DNA of 64,000 bases, taken from an uncultured Bacteroidia bacterium (GTDB taxonomy: Bacteria; Bacteroidota; Bacteroidia; Bacteroidales; UBA932). A program made the position numbers and the translations under genes. Below the pieces are notes generated by a model. That model was not told the DNA's origin. It worked only from the letters and a program-made list of their open reading frames with translations, and did no database searches. The stretch spans positions 17,339-81,338 of the forward strand of contig CACYWN010000021.1 in the NCBI GenBank assembly GCA_902778105.1, in the 5' to 3' direction. Below, one piece after another: positions 17,657 through 26,359 of the stretch. Within the stretch, counting starts at the first letter, position 1. Each line of letters opens with the position of its first letter.

Positions 17657-18331
17657 ATGAGAAGGTTTCATTGTTCGATACTTCTGATCATCGCCTTTGC
17701 GATGTCCTCCTGTGGAACGGCACGGTATTATGCCGGATTCACCCCGGCGACCGCCTCGGAAGGGATGGTCCTGCTGGGCCCCAGTTCTGTCCAGTTCTAT
17801 CTGGACGACAAGAACGTGGAGTCCTATGACGATTCCCTTTCCACGGTTTCCGAAGCGTTGATCGCCACGCTGGTCAATGACATGCCCCTCCCCATCACAG
17901 GGCGGATTCAACTGGATTCCCTCCGGAAAGAGGAGGCGGTGGGTTTCATGCGGTTCCTGAATACCAAGGACGCCAAGGTCAGGGGAGAGTATCCGATTCC
18001 GGACTTGCTGGACGAAATCCTCGAAGCGGAAGGCCGGCGCTACGGCCTGCTCATCTATGCCGATGGCATGAGCCGGGATACGAAAGGCTATGCGAAGGAA
18101 GTGGCCAAGGATGTCCTCCTGGGAGTAGCCACCGCCGTGCTCACGATGGGAATGGCCTCCATCTACGGCACCTCGGTCTACTGCGTCTCCCACATCTATG
18201 CCGCCATCCTGGATTCCGAAACGGACCGTATCGTCTTCTACAACATGTCCGTTCCCACGGAAAGTCACCCGCTCAAAATCGGCCCTGTCCGCAAGCAGCT
18301 GGACGGCATCTTCCGCGATTTCCTGAAATAA
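17657..18331 (+). CDS. Lipoprotein of unknown function (GNA1162-like candidate)
   Basis: A 224-residue protein with a lipoprotein signal (MRRFHCSILLIIAFAMSSC). The mature part has a short Ala/Gly-rich membrane-active stretch (DVLLGVATAVLTMGMASIYG) and a YAAILDSETDRIVFYNM block. I do not recognise a named family with confidence; the layout resembles periplasmic lipoproteins of the DUF799/GNA1162 group. The frame is open 14 codons upstream inside tdk, but the ATG at 17657 gives the signal peptide. A REP dimer begins 6 bp after its stop codon. Confidence 0.65.
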   Translation: MRRFHCSILLIIAFAMSSCGTARYYAGFTPATASEGMVLLGPSSVQFYLDDKNVESYDDSLSTVSEALIATLVNDMPLPITGRIQLDSLRKEEAVGFMRFLNTKDAKVRGEYPIPDLLDEILEAEGRRYGLLIYADGMSRDTKGYAKEVAKDVLLGVATAVLTMGMASIYGTSVYCVSHIYAAILDSETDRIVFYNMSVPTESHPLKIGPVRKQLDGIFRDFLK

Positions 18332-18336
18332 AAACG

Positions 18337-18462
18337 AAAAGCGTATTACTGCTCAACGTAGAGCTCCTGAATGTGTTCTGCCCGCTTTTGCCTGCTTTAA
18401 AAGTATGGGAAAAGCGGGCAGATCATTGACTGGCTGCGTGAGATTGCTGTTCATCCGCTTTT
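18337..18462. repeat. REP dimer upstream of RAYT2, 53-20-53 bp
   Basis: Units 18337-18389 and 18410-18462 with a 20-bp spacer. The inner ends (cccgctttt, then aaaagcggg) and the right outer end atccgctttt are good matches; the left outer end is aaaagcgt. Confidence 0.8.
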
Positions 18463-18609
18463 CCTTTGGTAAGCATAATCAATGGTGTTTTCATCAAACT
18501 CACCCCAAGAAGGATTCCACGCATCTTTCCACGACTGATATTCCCAACCTGCCTCGTTTTTCATATAGTCATAGACATTCTTGTAATTTTTAGTGGTAAT
18601 AATGTGTAA
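18451..18609 (-). pseudogene. Possible gene remnant between REP dimer and RAYT2
   Basis: On the minus strand 52 codons stay open and read like protein (NVYDYMKNEAGWEYQSWKD, then NPSWGEFDENTIDYAY), ending at a TGA inside the REP unit. There is no obvious start. The surrounding 18463-18835 is AT-rich and holds nothing else I can support. It may be the tail of a gene displaced by repeat insertion. Confidence 0.25.
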
Positions 18610-18835
18610 TCATCAGAAGCGCTTTTTAATATAAATATTCGCAATTGTTTGGTATTTAGTTATTTGTTCTTGTTCATTGGACAACTGATACAGGGCTCCC
18701 TTTTCTTTTTACGTTAAAATAGTGCGTTTCATTCCGTGTAAAAAGCTGGATCAGAGCAATTTATAACTTAAACGTTTAAAAACGGATTAATTGGAAAATA
18801 CTCCCCATCTTTATCCGGAACAAGTGACGTTGATT

Positions 18836-19735
18836 ATGGAGAGTCAAGTGCAGTGGGAAAGGCATCCGGTCCAAAATTGCTTCCACGTATTCTCGGACGG
18901 AACGGTTGTTTCCGTCCTGTTTGAAACCCCTCGCGACAAGGTGTTCGCCATCAACCTGATGGCCATCCTTGCCTGGATGTATCATCTCAGGGTGTATTGC
19001 GATGTGGTGATGGATACACATTTCCATATTGTCGTGCAGGGACTGCCGGAAGACGTCGCCCGTTTCGAGATGCAGATGAAGCGGCAGTTGACCATGTATT
19101 TCCGTCGCACGGGGCGTCCGGAACTGCTGAAGGCCGGGATCTGGATTGACCACGAAGTGATCAAAGACGATGTGGAACTGATGCAGAAGATCATTTATGC
19201 CTTCCGGAATCCGATGGATGCCGGGTATCCGTATCTTCCTGAAGATTATCCTTGGGGCGCAGGGCGTTCATTTTTCCATCGGGAAGAAATGATGGCGGCA
19301 CGTAGGATAGGGGATATGACACAGGACGAGAGGAGGGCGTGGTTTCACACGCGGGAGAAGCTGCCGGAGGATTGGCTGGTAGATCGTGAGGGAATGATTT
19401 TGCCTTGTTGCCGGATAGACCTGAAAGCAGTTCATCGCCTGTTCGGTTCTCCCCGCCGTTACATCTCCTTCCTATTCGTGAGGAAGAAGGATTTGGCCGA
19501 ACAGGATGCGAAATGCGCCAGCATCTTCCTGGAGAAACATGGAGATACGGAACTGCGTTCGGAAGCAGATGAGGAAGGAAAGCGCCTTTTTGGTCGCAAG
19601 GTTTCCAAACTGTCCCTGGCGGAACGGATTCAAGTGGCAAAAGTCCTGTGGCAGAACCGAAGGACGCTCTCCCGCAAGCAACTTGCTCGCGCCGTCCGGA
19701 TGGCCCCGGCCGTCATCGAATCGATTTTCCATTGA
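18836..19735 (+). CDS. REP-associated tyrosine transposase, RAYT 2
   Basis: A close paralogue of RAYT 1 along its whole length. It has MDTHFH with His62 and His64, candidate nucleophile Tyr121 in IIYAFRNPMDAG, PEDYPWGAG, and the same C-terminal helix-turn-helix-like RRTLSRKQLARAVRMAP ending in FH. The ATG at 18836 gives MESQVQWERHPVQ, matching the paralogue; an in-frame TTG at 18791 is less likely. Repeat dimers lie 374 bp upstream and 12 bp downstream. The same repeat ends occur at 2913 and 44340, so this enzyme is the best candidate for having spread them. Confidence 0.88.
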   Translation: MESQVQWERHPVQNCFHVFSDGTVVSVLFETPRDKVFAINLMAILAWMYHLRVYCDVVMDTHFHIVVQGLPEDVARFEMQMKRQLTMYFRRTGRPELLKAGIWIDHEVIKDDVELMQKIIYAFRNPMDAGYPYLPEDYPWGAGRSFFHREEMMAARRIGDMTQDERRAWFHTREKLPEDWLVDREGMILPCCRIDLKAVHRLFGSPRRYISFLFVRKKDLAEQDAKCASIFLEKHGDTELRSEADEEGKRLFGRKVSKLSLAERIQVAKVLWQNRRTLSRKQLARAVRMAPAVIESIFH

Positions 19736-19747
19736 TTTTTGCAAAGG

Positions 19748-19873
19748 AAAAGCGGATAACCATGCTTTTGAGAGTGTCTGTGGCATGTCAATCCGCTTTT
19801 GTCGGGTTTTAAAATAAGGGAAAAGCGGATGAAAGGAGTTCAGAAAGCGTATATCCGATGTTCATCCGCTTTT
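19748..19873. repeat. REP dimer downstream of RAYT2, 53-20-53 bp
   Basis: Units 19748-19800 and 19821-19873, each aaaagcggat ... atccgctttt, with a 20-bp spacer. These are the cleanest copies in the window. The rest of the gap to recA (19874-20137) holds nothing I can assign. Confidence 0.88.
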
Positions 19874-20137
19874 CCTTTATAAAAAGGGAACGGTCAAATA
19901 GTTCTAGCGCGGAACGGAGTCCTCCGGGTGGGTGCTCCTTTCCTTGAAATAAACAAAAATAAACGGAGCTGGCTCAAGGCGAGTCGGATCCGTTTGTCAG
20001 TGTACGGCCAGGCGATGCAAGGAGATTGTTCCCCGTCAGTAGACTATGTCCATGTCGGCGAGGTCGAAACTGCCGGAGCCGTCGATGGGGACTCCGTAGG
20101 TTCCATTCCTCCGTTTCCCGTTGCTGTCAATAGGCAG

Positions 20138-21112
20138 TTAGTCCTGGACCTGCTGCATGGCGGCCCGGATCTTGGCCTCGATTTCGTCGGCGAGTTCGGG
20201 ATTGTCCTGCATCACTTTCTTGGCTCCTTCGCGCCCCTGGGCGAGCCGGGAGTCGTTGTAGCTGAACCAGGAACCGGACTTCTGGATGATGCCGAGCTCA
20301 ACGCCCAGGTCCACCAGTTCGCTGGAGTGCGAGATGCCCTCGCCGAAGACGATGTCGAACTCGGCCTTCTTGAACGGCGGGGCCATCTTGTTCTTGACCA
20401 CTTTCACCTTCACGTGGTTGCCGAGGGCTTCCTCGCCGTCCTTGATCTGGGTGGTACGGCGGATGTCCAGGCGCACGGAGGCGTAGAACTTGAGGGCGTT
20501 GCCGCCGGTGGTGGTTTCGGGGTTGCCGAACATGATGCCGATCTTCTCGCGGAGCTGGTTGATGAAGATGCAGCAGGTGTTCGTCTTGCTGATGTTCGCG
20601 GTGAGCTTGCGGAGGGCCTGGGACATCAGGCGGGCCTGGAGGCCGACCTTGTTCTCGCCCATTTCCCCTTCGATCTCCGCCTTCGGGGTGAGGGCGGCGA
20701 CGGAGTCGATCACCACGATGTCGATGGCGCCGCTCCGGATGAGGTTGTCCGCGATTTCGAGGGCCTGCTCGCCGTTGTCGGGCTGCGAGATCAGGAGGGT
20801 CTCGAGGTCCACGCCGAGGGATTTCGCATAGGTCCTGTCGAAAGCGTGTTCTGCGTCGATGATGGCAGCGATGCCCCCTGCCTTCTGGGCCTGGGCAATC
20901 GCGTGGATGGCGAGGGTCGTCTTGCCGCTGGATTCGGGGCCGTAGATCTCGATGATCCTTCCTTTCGGATAGCCGCCGATCCCGAGGGCGTGGTCCAGGG
21001 CGATGGAACCGCTCGGAATGACCTGCGCCGCATCCCATTCTGGCTGATCTCCCAACTTCATGATGGTACCTTTCCCGTAATCCTTCTCGATCTTGTCGAT
21101 CGTCGCCTGCAA
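20138..21112 (-). CDS. recA: Recombinase A, with non-ATG start
   Basis: Forms filaments on single-stranded DNA for strand exchange and SOS induction. The product has the Walker [10 protein letters not shown] (about residues 58-66), IDAEHAFD, the Walker B-like VVIDSVAAL, the L2 loop [19 protein letters not shown] and the [14 protein letters not shown] block. No ATG lies near the conserved N terminus [17 protein letters not shown]; the nearest plausible start is TTG at 21112, giving about 324 residues. The C-terminal tail is short and less acidic than in E. coli. It diverges from rlmN. Confidence 0.93.
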   Translation of the reverse strand: MQATIDKIEKDYGKGTIMKLGDQPEWDAAQVIPSGSIALDHALGIGGYPKGRIIEIYGPESSGKTTLAIHAIAQAQKAGGIAAIIDAEHAFDRTYAKSLGVDLETLLISQPDNGEQALEIADNLIRSGAIDIVVIDSVAALTPKAEIEGEMGENKVGLQARLMSQALRKLTANISKTNTCCIFINQLREKIGIMFGNPETTTGGNALKFYASVRLDIRRTTQIKDGEEALGNHVKVKVVKNKMAPPFKKAEFDIVFGEGISHSSELVDLGVELGIIQKSGSWFSYNDSRLAQGREGAKKVMQDNPELADEIEAKIRAAMQQVQD

Positions 21113-21133
21113 TGCCTTATGAAAATAAAATGT

Positions 21134-21141
21134 TATTTTTG
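21134..21141 (+). promoter_or_regulatory. rlmN -7 box
   Basis: TATTTTTG, ending 8 bp before the rlmN ATG; the transcript would be nearly leaderless. It sits in the recA-rlmN divergent gap. Confidence 0.55.
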
Positions 21142-21149
21142 CAAAGAAT

Positions 21150-22178
21150 ATGGAAAAGACCAGGCTCCTGGGGATGACCCCCGACCAGTTGAAGGAAATA
21201 GCCCTCGAGGCGGGGCTGCCGGGATTTGCGGGCAAGCAGATCGCCCAGTGGATCTACGGCCGCCGTGTCCGTACCATCGCGGAAATGACCAATCTTTCGA
21301 AGGCGGGCCGCGAGCGGCTTTCGGAGCGGTATGAAGTGGGCGTCGCCGAACCGGTAGGCAAGGCCGACTCGTCCGACGGTACCCGCAAATACCTGTTTCC
21401 GGTCAACGGCGACCCCGGCAATGCCGTGGAGGCCGTGATGATTCCTGACGGCGACCGGAAAACCCTCTGCGTCTCTTCCCAGGCGGGCTGCAAGATGGGG
21501 TGCAAGTTCTGCATGACAGGCCGCCAGGGATTCCACGGCAGTCTCTCCGCCGCGGACATCCTGTCCCAGTTCTTCGGGATCGACGAAGCGGGGGAACTTA
21601 CGAATACGGTCTTCATGGGTATGGGCGAGCCCCTGGACAACTGGGAGGAGGTGAAACGCGTCATCGAAGTCCTTACCGCCCCCTGGGGCTTTGCCTGGAG
21701 TCCCAAGCGGATCACGCTGTCCACCATCGGTGTCCTGCCCAACCTGAAGCGCTTCCTGGATGAGTGCAGGTGCCACCTGGCCGTGAGTCTCCACGACCCT
21801 TTCCCGGAGGAAAGGGCGACCCTTATGCCGGTCGAGAAGGCATACCCCATCCGGGATGTCATCTCCCTGGTCCGGAAATACGACTTCACCGGCCAGCGGC
21901 GGGTGAGTTTCGAATATACCATGTTCGCCGGCCATAACGATACGCCGCGCCATGCCGATGCCCTTCTCCGCCTGCTGCAGGGCCTGGAGTGCCGGGTGAA
22001 CCTGATCCGCTTCCACCGGATTCCCGATTTCCCGTACGGAACCAGCTCCCAGGCGGCGATGGAGGCTTTCCGGGACCGGCTCGCCCGCGGCGGTCTCACC
22101 GCCACGATCCGCGCTTCCCGCGGGGAGGATATCCTGGCGGCCTGCGGGCTCCTGGCCGGCCTGCATAACCATGCTTGA
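21150..22178 (+). CDS. rlmN: Dual-specificity 23S rRNA/tRNA adenine-C2 methyltransferase
   Basis: A radical-SAM enzyme that methylates A2503 of 23S rRNA and A37 of some tRNAs. The cluster motif is CKMGCKFC, Cys114-Cys118-Cys121, followed by GMGEPLDNW and the S-adenosylmethionine-binding [12 protein letters not shown]. The second methyl-carrying cysteine is in the C-terminal ILAACGLL. Length 342 is typical. The next gene starts 5 bp after its stop. Confidence 0.95.
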   Translation: MEKTRLLGMTPDQLKEIALEAGLPGFAGKQIAQWIYGRRVRTIAEMTNLSKAGRERLSERYEVGVAEPVGKADSSDGTRKYLFPVNGDPGNAVEAVMIPDGDRKTLCVSSQAGCKMGCKFCMTGRQGFHGSLSAADILSQFFGIDEAGELTNTVFMGMGEPLDNWEEVKRVIEVLTAPWGFAWSPKRITLSTIGVLPNLKRFLDECRCHLAVSLHDPFPEERATLMPVEKAYPIRDVISLVRKYDFTGQRRVSFEYTMFAGHNDTPRHADALLRLLQGLECRVNLIRFHRIPDFPYGTSSQAAMEAFRDRLARGGLTATIRASRGEDILAACGLLAGLHNHA

Positions 22179-22183
22179 ATACT

Positions 22184-24577
22184 ATGAAACGATTCCTTCT
22201 GCTCCTGTCCATGCTTGTCCCTGCGGTTCTTTCGGCGCAGGACGAAAAATCATCCGGATTCGGTCTGGACCCTTCCGATGCGGAATCTGTCCAGGAAATG
22301 AAGGACCGGATGGCTGAGATCCGGAAACACCGTCCTACCGTTGCCCTGGTCCTCAGCGGCGGTGGTGCCAAGGGAGCGGCTACGGTAGGCGCCCTCAAGT
22401 ATCTGGAAAAGTACAAGTTCCCCGTGGATATGGTCGTGGGCACGAGTATCGGCGGACTGATCGGCGGCGTGTATGCGATGGGATATACCCCCGAGTTCCT
22501 GGATTCCCTGATGCGCAACCTCGATTGGGACCGGACGATGAGCGACAAGGTAGACTGGGATTACATTCCTTACGGACGACGCAAATACAAGGAAAAATTC
22601 GCGCTTTCCTTCCCTTTCTTCTACAGTGTCAAGGACTATCAGAACCAGTTGGAAGAGGATGTCCGCTATGCGAATTCCAGTGACGGCAAGCTGCACCTTG
22701 CCGCCAATGACGGTGATGCCGACGGAATGGTGCGCAGGAGCCTGATGAGCAGCCTCCCGTCCGGTTTTATCTTCGGCCAGAACGTACAGTACCTGATTTC
22801 CAGCCTCACGCCCGGTTATGCCGACTCCACCGATTTCCTCCGTCTTCCGGTCCCGTTCGCCTGCGTGGCAACGGATATCGTTTCCGGTCGTGCCAAAGTA
22901 TGGCACAGTGGGAATTTGAACACGGCAATGCGCTCCACGATGTCCATTCCCGGCCTCTTCGCCCCGGTCCGGACACGCGGCATGGTGCTGGTGGACGGCG
23001 GGATGCGCAACAATTTTCCGGTGGACCTGGCGCGTCAGATGGGCGCCGATGTCGTGATCGGCATCGAACTGTCCGATTCCAAGTCGGGCTATGAGGATAT
23101 CCACAATCTCGCCGACATCCTCTGGCGGGGCATCGACATGTTCGCGGAGGACTCCTTCGACCGGAATGTCAACAATGTCGACGTGCGCATCAAGCCGGAC
23201 CTGACCGGTTTCGGGATGATGAGCTTCGACGCCGTTTCCATCGACACGATGCTGAACCGCGGGTACAAGGCCGCGGTGGAGAAGACGGAGGAACTGGAGG
23301 CCATCCGCCGCTGGGTGGGGACCGACACGCTCCGGCTGGCGGGGCCGCCGGCCGTCGACATCAACCGGACAGCGGTCCTGATCGACAGCGTGGAGGTGGC
23401 AGGAGTCTCCGGCAAGGATGCCGCGTATATCCGGGCCAAACTGAAGGTCCATGCCGGAGACCGGGTGTCCCGGGCCGAAGTGGAGGATGCCGTGAATACG
23501 ATCTACGGCCAGGGAGCCTATGAGTACGTCACCTATGACCTGTTGGGGAAAGGGGAGCCCTTCCACTTGAGAATCAATTGCAAGCGGGGCCCGAAGCACT
23601 TGCTGGGCGTGGGTTTCCGCCTGGATACGGAGGAACTGGTCTCCCTGCTGCTCAATGTCGGGCTCAACACGACGGCGATGCGCGGTTCTTCCCTGGACAT
23701 GACGGCCCGTATCGGTGCGAACCCTTTCCTGGACCTTCACTACGCGTACGAAACGCCCCAATGGCCCACCCTGAATATCCGGACGGACCTCCACTGGACC
23801 GACCACAACAATTTCCTGATGGGGGAGAACCGCTTCAATGTCGCCTATCTTTCCACAGCCCAGGAAGTTTACGCCTCCAATATGGAATGGTCGGCCTTCG
23901 ATGTCAAGGGCGGTTTCCGGAACATGTTCTACAGCATTGCCCACCTGCTGGCAAGCGATGTCATCGGCGACTATGACCGGTCGTTGTGGAAGATGGATTA
24001 CCCCGGTGTCTTCGTGGATGCTACCGCTTATACGCTGGACAACGGGTATTTCCCGCGGCAGGGCTTCTCCGCCAATCTGCGGTACGACCTTGTCTCCCGT
24101 GTCTTTGACGGCCCGGCCTACCCCGGTTTCTTCGGCATCGTGAGCGGTTCCGGCAAGATGCCCGTCCCGATCGGCCGCCGGTTCACCCTCATCCCGCAGG
24201 GTGGTTTCCGCCTCATCTTCGGTGACGACATCCCCATCCCTTTCGCCAATATCCTGGGCGGGGACATGCCCGGCCGGTATGTGGACCACCAGCTTCCGTT
24301 CATCGGTATCAACAGTGCCGCCTTCCGGCGCAACAACGTCATCGTCGCACGGGCGGACCTGCGCTTTGAACTGGCCCGGAACAATTATCTGACGGCGATG
24401 GCCAACTACTCCCGTGACTTCTACAGTTTCGACAAGTTCGAAAACGGTGAGAACCTGTGGGGGGTCGGCCTCGGCTATGCCTATGATACCATTGTCGGCC
24501 CGGTCAAGGCCATTGTCCACTGGTCTACGCTGACCCGCAAGGTCGGGGCCTATTTCTCGTTCGGTTTCGATTTCTGA
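22184..24577 (+). CDS. Patatin-like phospholipase with POTRA and outer-membrane barrel
   Basis: A 798-residue protein combining a lipase and an Omp85-type transporter, as in PlpD-like type Vd autotransporters. After the signal peptide (MKRFLLLLSMLVPAVLSAQ) comes a patatin domain with oxyanion loop GGGAKGA (59-65), GTSIGG with Ser88, and DGGMRNNFP with Asp271. A POTRA-like segment follows (about 400-475, ending GAYEYVTYDLL) and then a C-terminal beta-barrel ending in FGFDF. The ATG at 22184 is preferred over a TTG at 22175 that overlaps the rlmN stop. recX follows immediately. Confidence 0.9.
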   Translation: MKRFLLLLSMLVPAVLSAQDEKSSGFGLDPSDAESVQEMKDRMAEIRKHRPTVALVLSGGGAKGAATVGALKYLEKYKFPVDMVVGTSIGGLIGGVYAMGYTPEFLDSLMRNLDWDRTMSDKVDWDYIPYGRRKYKEKFALSFPFFYSVKDYQNQLEEDVRYANSSDGKLHLAANDGDADGMVRRSLMSSLPSGFIFGQNVQYLISSLTPGYADSTDFLRLPVPFACVATDIVSGRAKVWHSGNLNTAMRSTMSIPGLFAPVRTRGMVLVDGGMRNNFPVDLARQMGADVVIGIELSDSKSGYEDIHNLADILWRGIDMFAEDSFDRNVNNVDVRIKPDLTGFGMMSFDAVSIDTMLNRGYKAAVEKTEELEAIRRWVGTDTLRLAGPPAVDINRTAVLIDSVEVAGVSGKDAAYIRAKLKVHAGDRVSRAEVEDAVNTIYGQGAYEYVTYDLLGKGEPFHLRINCKRGPKHLLGVGFRLDTEELVSLLLNVGLNTTAMRGSSLDMTARIGANPFLDLHYAYETPQWPTLNIRTDLHWTDHNNFLMGENRFNVAYLSTAQEVYASNMEWSAFDVKGGFRNMFYSIAHLLASDVIGDYDRSLWKMDYPGVFVDATAYTLDNGYFPRQGFSANLRYDLVSRVFDGPAYPGFFGIVSGSGKMPVPIGRRFTLIPQGGFRLIFGDDIPIPFANILGGDMPGRYVDHQLPFIGINSAAFRRNNVIVARADLRFELARNNYLTAMANYSRDFYSFDKFENGENLWGVGLGYAYDTIVGPVKAIVHWSTLTRKVGAYFSFGFDF

Positions 24578-24578
24578 G

Positions 24579-25031
24579 ATGGAAGAGAAGAAGGTCCTGG
24601 AACGCCTGCAACGCCAGTGTGCGCGGATGGAGTACTGCTCCTCCGATATTTACCGGAAAGCCTTGAAGGCGATGGAAGGGGATGAGGAAGCGGCGGCGCG
24701 GATCACGGGCTCCCTCGTGGAAGACCGGTTCGTGGATGACCGGCGGTATGCCGCGGCTTTCGCCCGCGAAAAATCCTCCCTGCAGGGGTGGGGAGCGGTC
24801 AAGATCCGCTTCCAGCTCCGGGGGAAGGGGATTGCCGACGGAATCATCGCCGAAGCCTTGCAGGAGATCGATCCGGCGAAAGCGGCCTCGAAGCTGGACA
24901 AACTGGCGGCCGACAGGTACCGGTTGCTCAAGGACGATCCCCAGTGCCGGTTGAAAATGCTCAAGGCGCTCCTGTCTCGGGGATATTCATATGACGAGGT
25001 GGAAGACGCCGTAAAACGTGTAATGCAATGA
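24579..25031 (+). CDS. recX: Regulatory protein RecX
   Basis: Binds and modulates RecA filaments. The 150-residue product has the three-helix repeats of the family: RMEYCSSDIYRKAL, DRFVDDRRYAAAFAREK, GKGIADGIIAEAL, and a final SRGYSYDEVEDAVKRV. It begins 1 bp after the phospholipase gene and overlaps the next start by 4 bp (ATGA). recA lies about 3.5 kb away on the other strand, so the usual recA-recX link is only loosely kept here. Confidence 0.9.
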   Translation: MEEKKVLERLQRQCARMEYCSSDIYRKALKAMEGDEEAAARITGSLVEDRFVDDRRYAAAFAREKSSLQGWGAVKIRFQLRGKGIADGIIAEALQEIDPAKAASKLDKLAADRYRLLKDDPQCRLKMLKALLSRGYSYDEVEDAVKRVMQ

Positions 25032-26359
25032 AAAGGTTTCTTATGACGGCCACGGCTTTTCTGGTGGCTATCTCCGGCTTGAAGGCCCAGGATTTCGACG
25101 CCTGTTTCGAAGATGCCACTCTCCGGCTGGACTATGTCTTCTGCGGGGACAACGCCCATCAGGCCATCTACTTCCAGCAGGCCCTGCGGACCTCCGCCTG
25201 GGCAGGACGGCGGAGCAACCTGTCCGCGCCGCTGCTGGAGGGAAACGGACAGGTCCGCGTTCTGGATCCGGAGACGGGGGACTGTCTCTATGCGAATTCC
25301 TTCTCCACCCTTTTTCAGGAATGGCAGGTGACGGAGGAGGCTACGCGTGTCCAGAAAGCCTTTGAGAACTGCTTCCAGGTTCCCTTCCCCAAGCGTCCGG
25401 TGGATATCGAGGTCTTCCTGATGGACACGCACCGGAAGCGGACTTCCTATCTGAAGCACCGGGTCGATCCGGCCGATATCCTGATCCGGAAGACAGCGGA
25501 TAACGGCTATTCCTCAGCCGTGGTATGGCAGGGCGGTTCCCTGGCGGAAACCATTGACATCGTGGTTGTTTCGGAAGGGTATGACGCTTCGCAGAAGGCC
25601 AAGTTCTACCAGGATGCAGAGCGCGTGGCGCAGGCGCTGTTCGGCCACGAGCCTTTCGCCAGCCGCCGGGGCCGCTTCTCCGTCCGGGCGGTGTTCGCTC
25701 CTTCGATGGACTCCGGCGTCAGCGTCCCGCGTCGGGGCGAGTGGCTCCGCACCGTGGCGGACAGCCATTTCGACACGTTCTATACGGAGCGGTACCTGAC
25801 TTCTTCTTCCATGCAGAAAGTGTATGACCTGATCGGCACGGTCCCTTTCGAACATATCGTGCTGCTGGTCAATACGCCCATCTACGGCGGGGGCGGCATC
25901 TACAATTCCCTGACCATCATGAACAGCGACCATCCCACCTTCATCCCGGTGATGGTCCACGAATTCGGTCACGCATTCGGCGGCCTGGCCGACGAGTACG
26001 CCTATGGCGACCAGGTGGAGACCTCCTATCCCGCCGATACCGAACCGTGGGAACCGAATATCACGACGCTCCACGACTTCGCGTCCAAATGGCAGGATAT
26101 GCTGCCGGGGGGTACGGCCGTTCCTACGGAAACGGACGCCCTGGACAAGCAGGACGTCCGCCGTATCTGGCATACGTTCACCCAGGAGCAAAAGGATCTG
26201 CTGAACCTGAAGGTGGGTGTCTATGAAGGCGCCGGCTACCAGACGAAGGGCGTCTACCGCCCGGTCCAGGAGTGCCGGATGCGCATCAACGAGTGCGAGG
26301 AGTTCTGCCCCGTGTGCACCCGTGCCATCGTCCGGATGATCGAGTACTACACCCGCTAG
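25028..26359 (+). CDS. Secreted M64-family metallopeptidase
   Basis: A 443-residue exported protein (signal MKRFLMTATAFLVAISGLKAQ) of the IgA-peptidase M64 family. The zinc motif HEFGHAFGGLADEY is near residue 310. An N-terminal Ig-like domain of about 170 residues precedes the catalytic domain, which begins near ETIDIVVVSEGYDASQ. Cysteines near the end (ECRMRINECEEFCPVCTRA) are typical of the family. The gene overlaps recX by 4 bp and converges on the phosphatase/GDPD gene with a 4-bp overlap. Confidence 0.9.
   Translation: MKRFLMTATAFLVAISGLKAQDFDACFEDATLRLDYVFCGDNAHQAIYFQQALRTSAWAGRRSNLSAPLLEGNGQVRVLDPETGDCLYANSFSTLFQEWQVTEEATRVQKAFENCFQVPFPKRPVDIEVFLMDTHRKRTSYLKHRVDPADILIRKTADNGYSSAVVWQGGSLAETIDIVVVSEGYDASQKAKFYQDAERVAQALFGHEPFASRRGRFSVRAVFAPSMDSGVSVPRRGEWLRTVADSHFDTFYTERYLTSSSMQKVYDLIGTVPFEHIVLLVNTPIYGGGGIYNSLTIMNSDHPTFIPVMVHEFGHAFGGLADEYAYGDQVETSYPADTEPWEPNITTLHDFASKWQDMLPGGTAVPTETDALDKQDVRRIWHTFTQEQKDLLNLKVGVYEGAGYQTKGVYRPVQECRMRINECEEFCPVCTRAIVRMIEYYTR

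Noticed and set aside
20040-20137. In-frame continuation of recA past its TAA for 33 codons, with protein-like sequence (GVPIDGSGSFDLADMDIVY)
   Set aside because: An open stretch this short is expected by chance at this GC content and RecA ends naturally at the TAA; no start or homology supports a gene.
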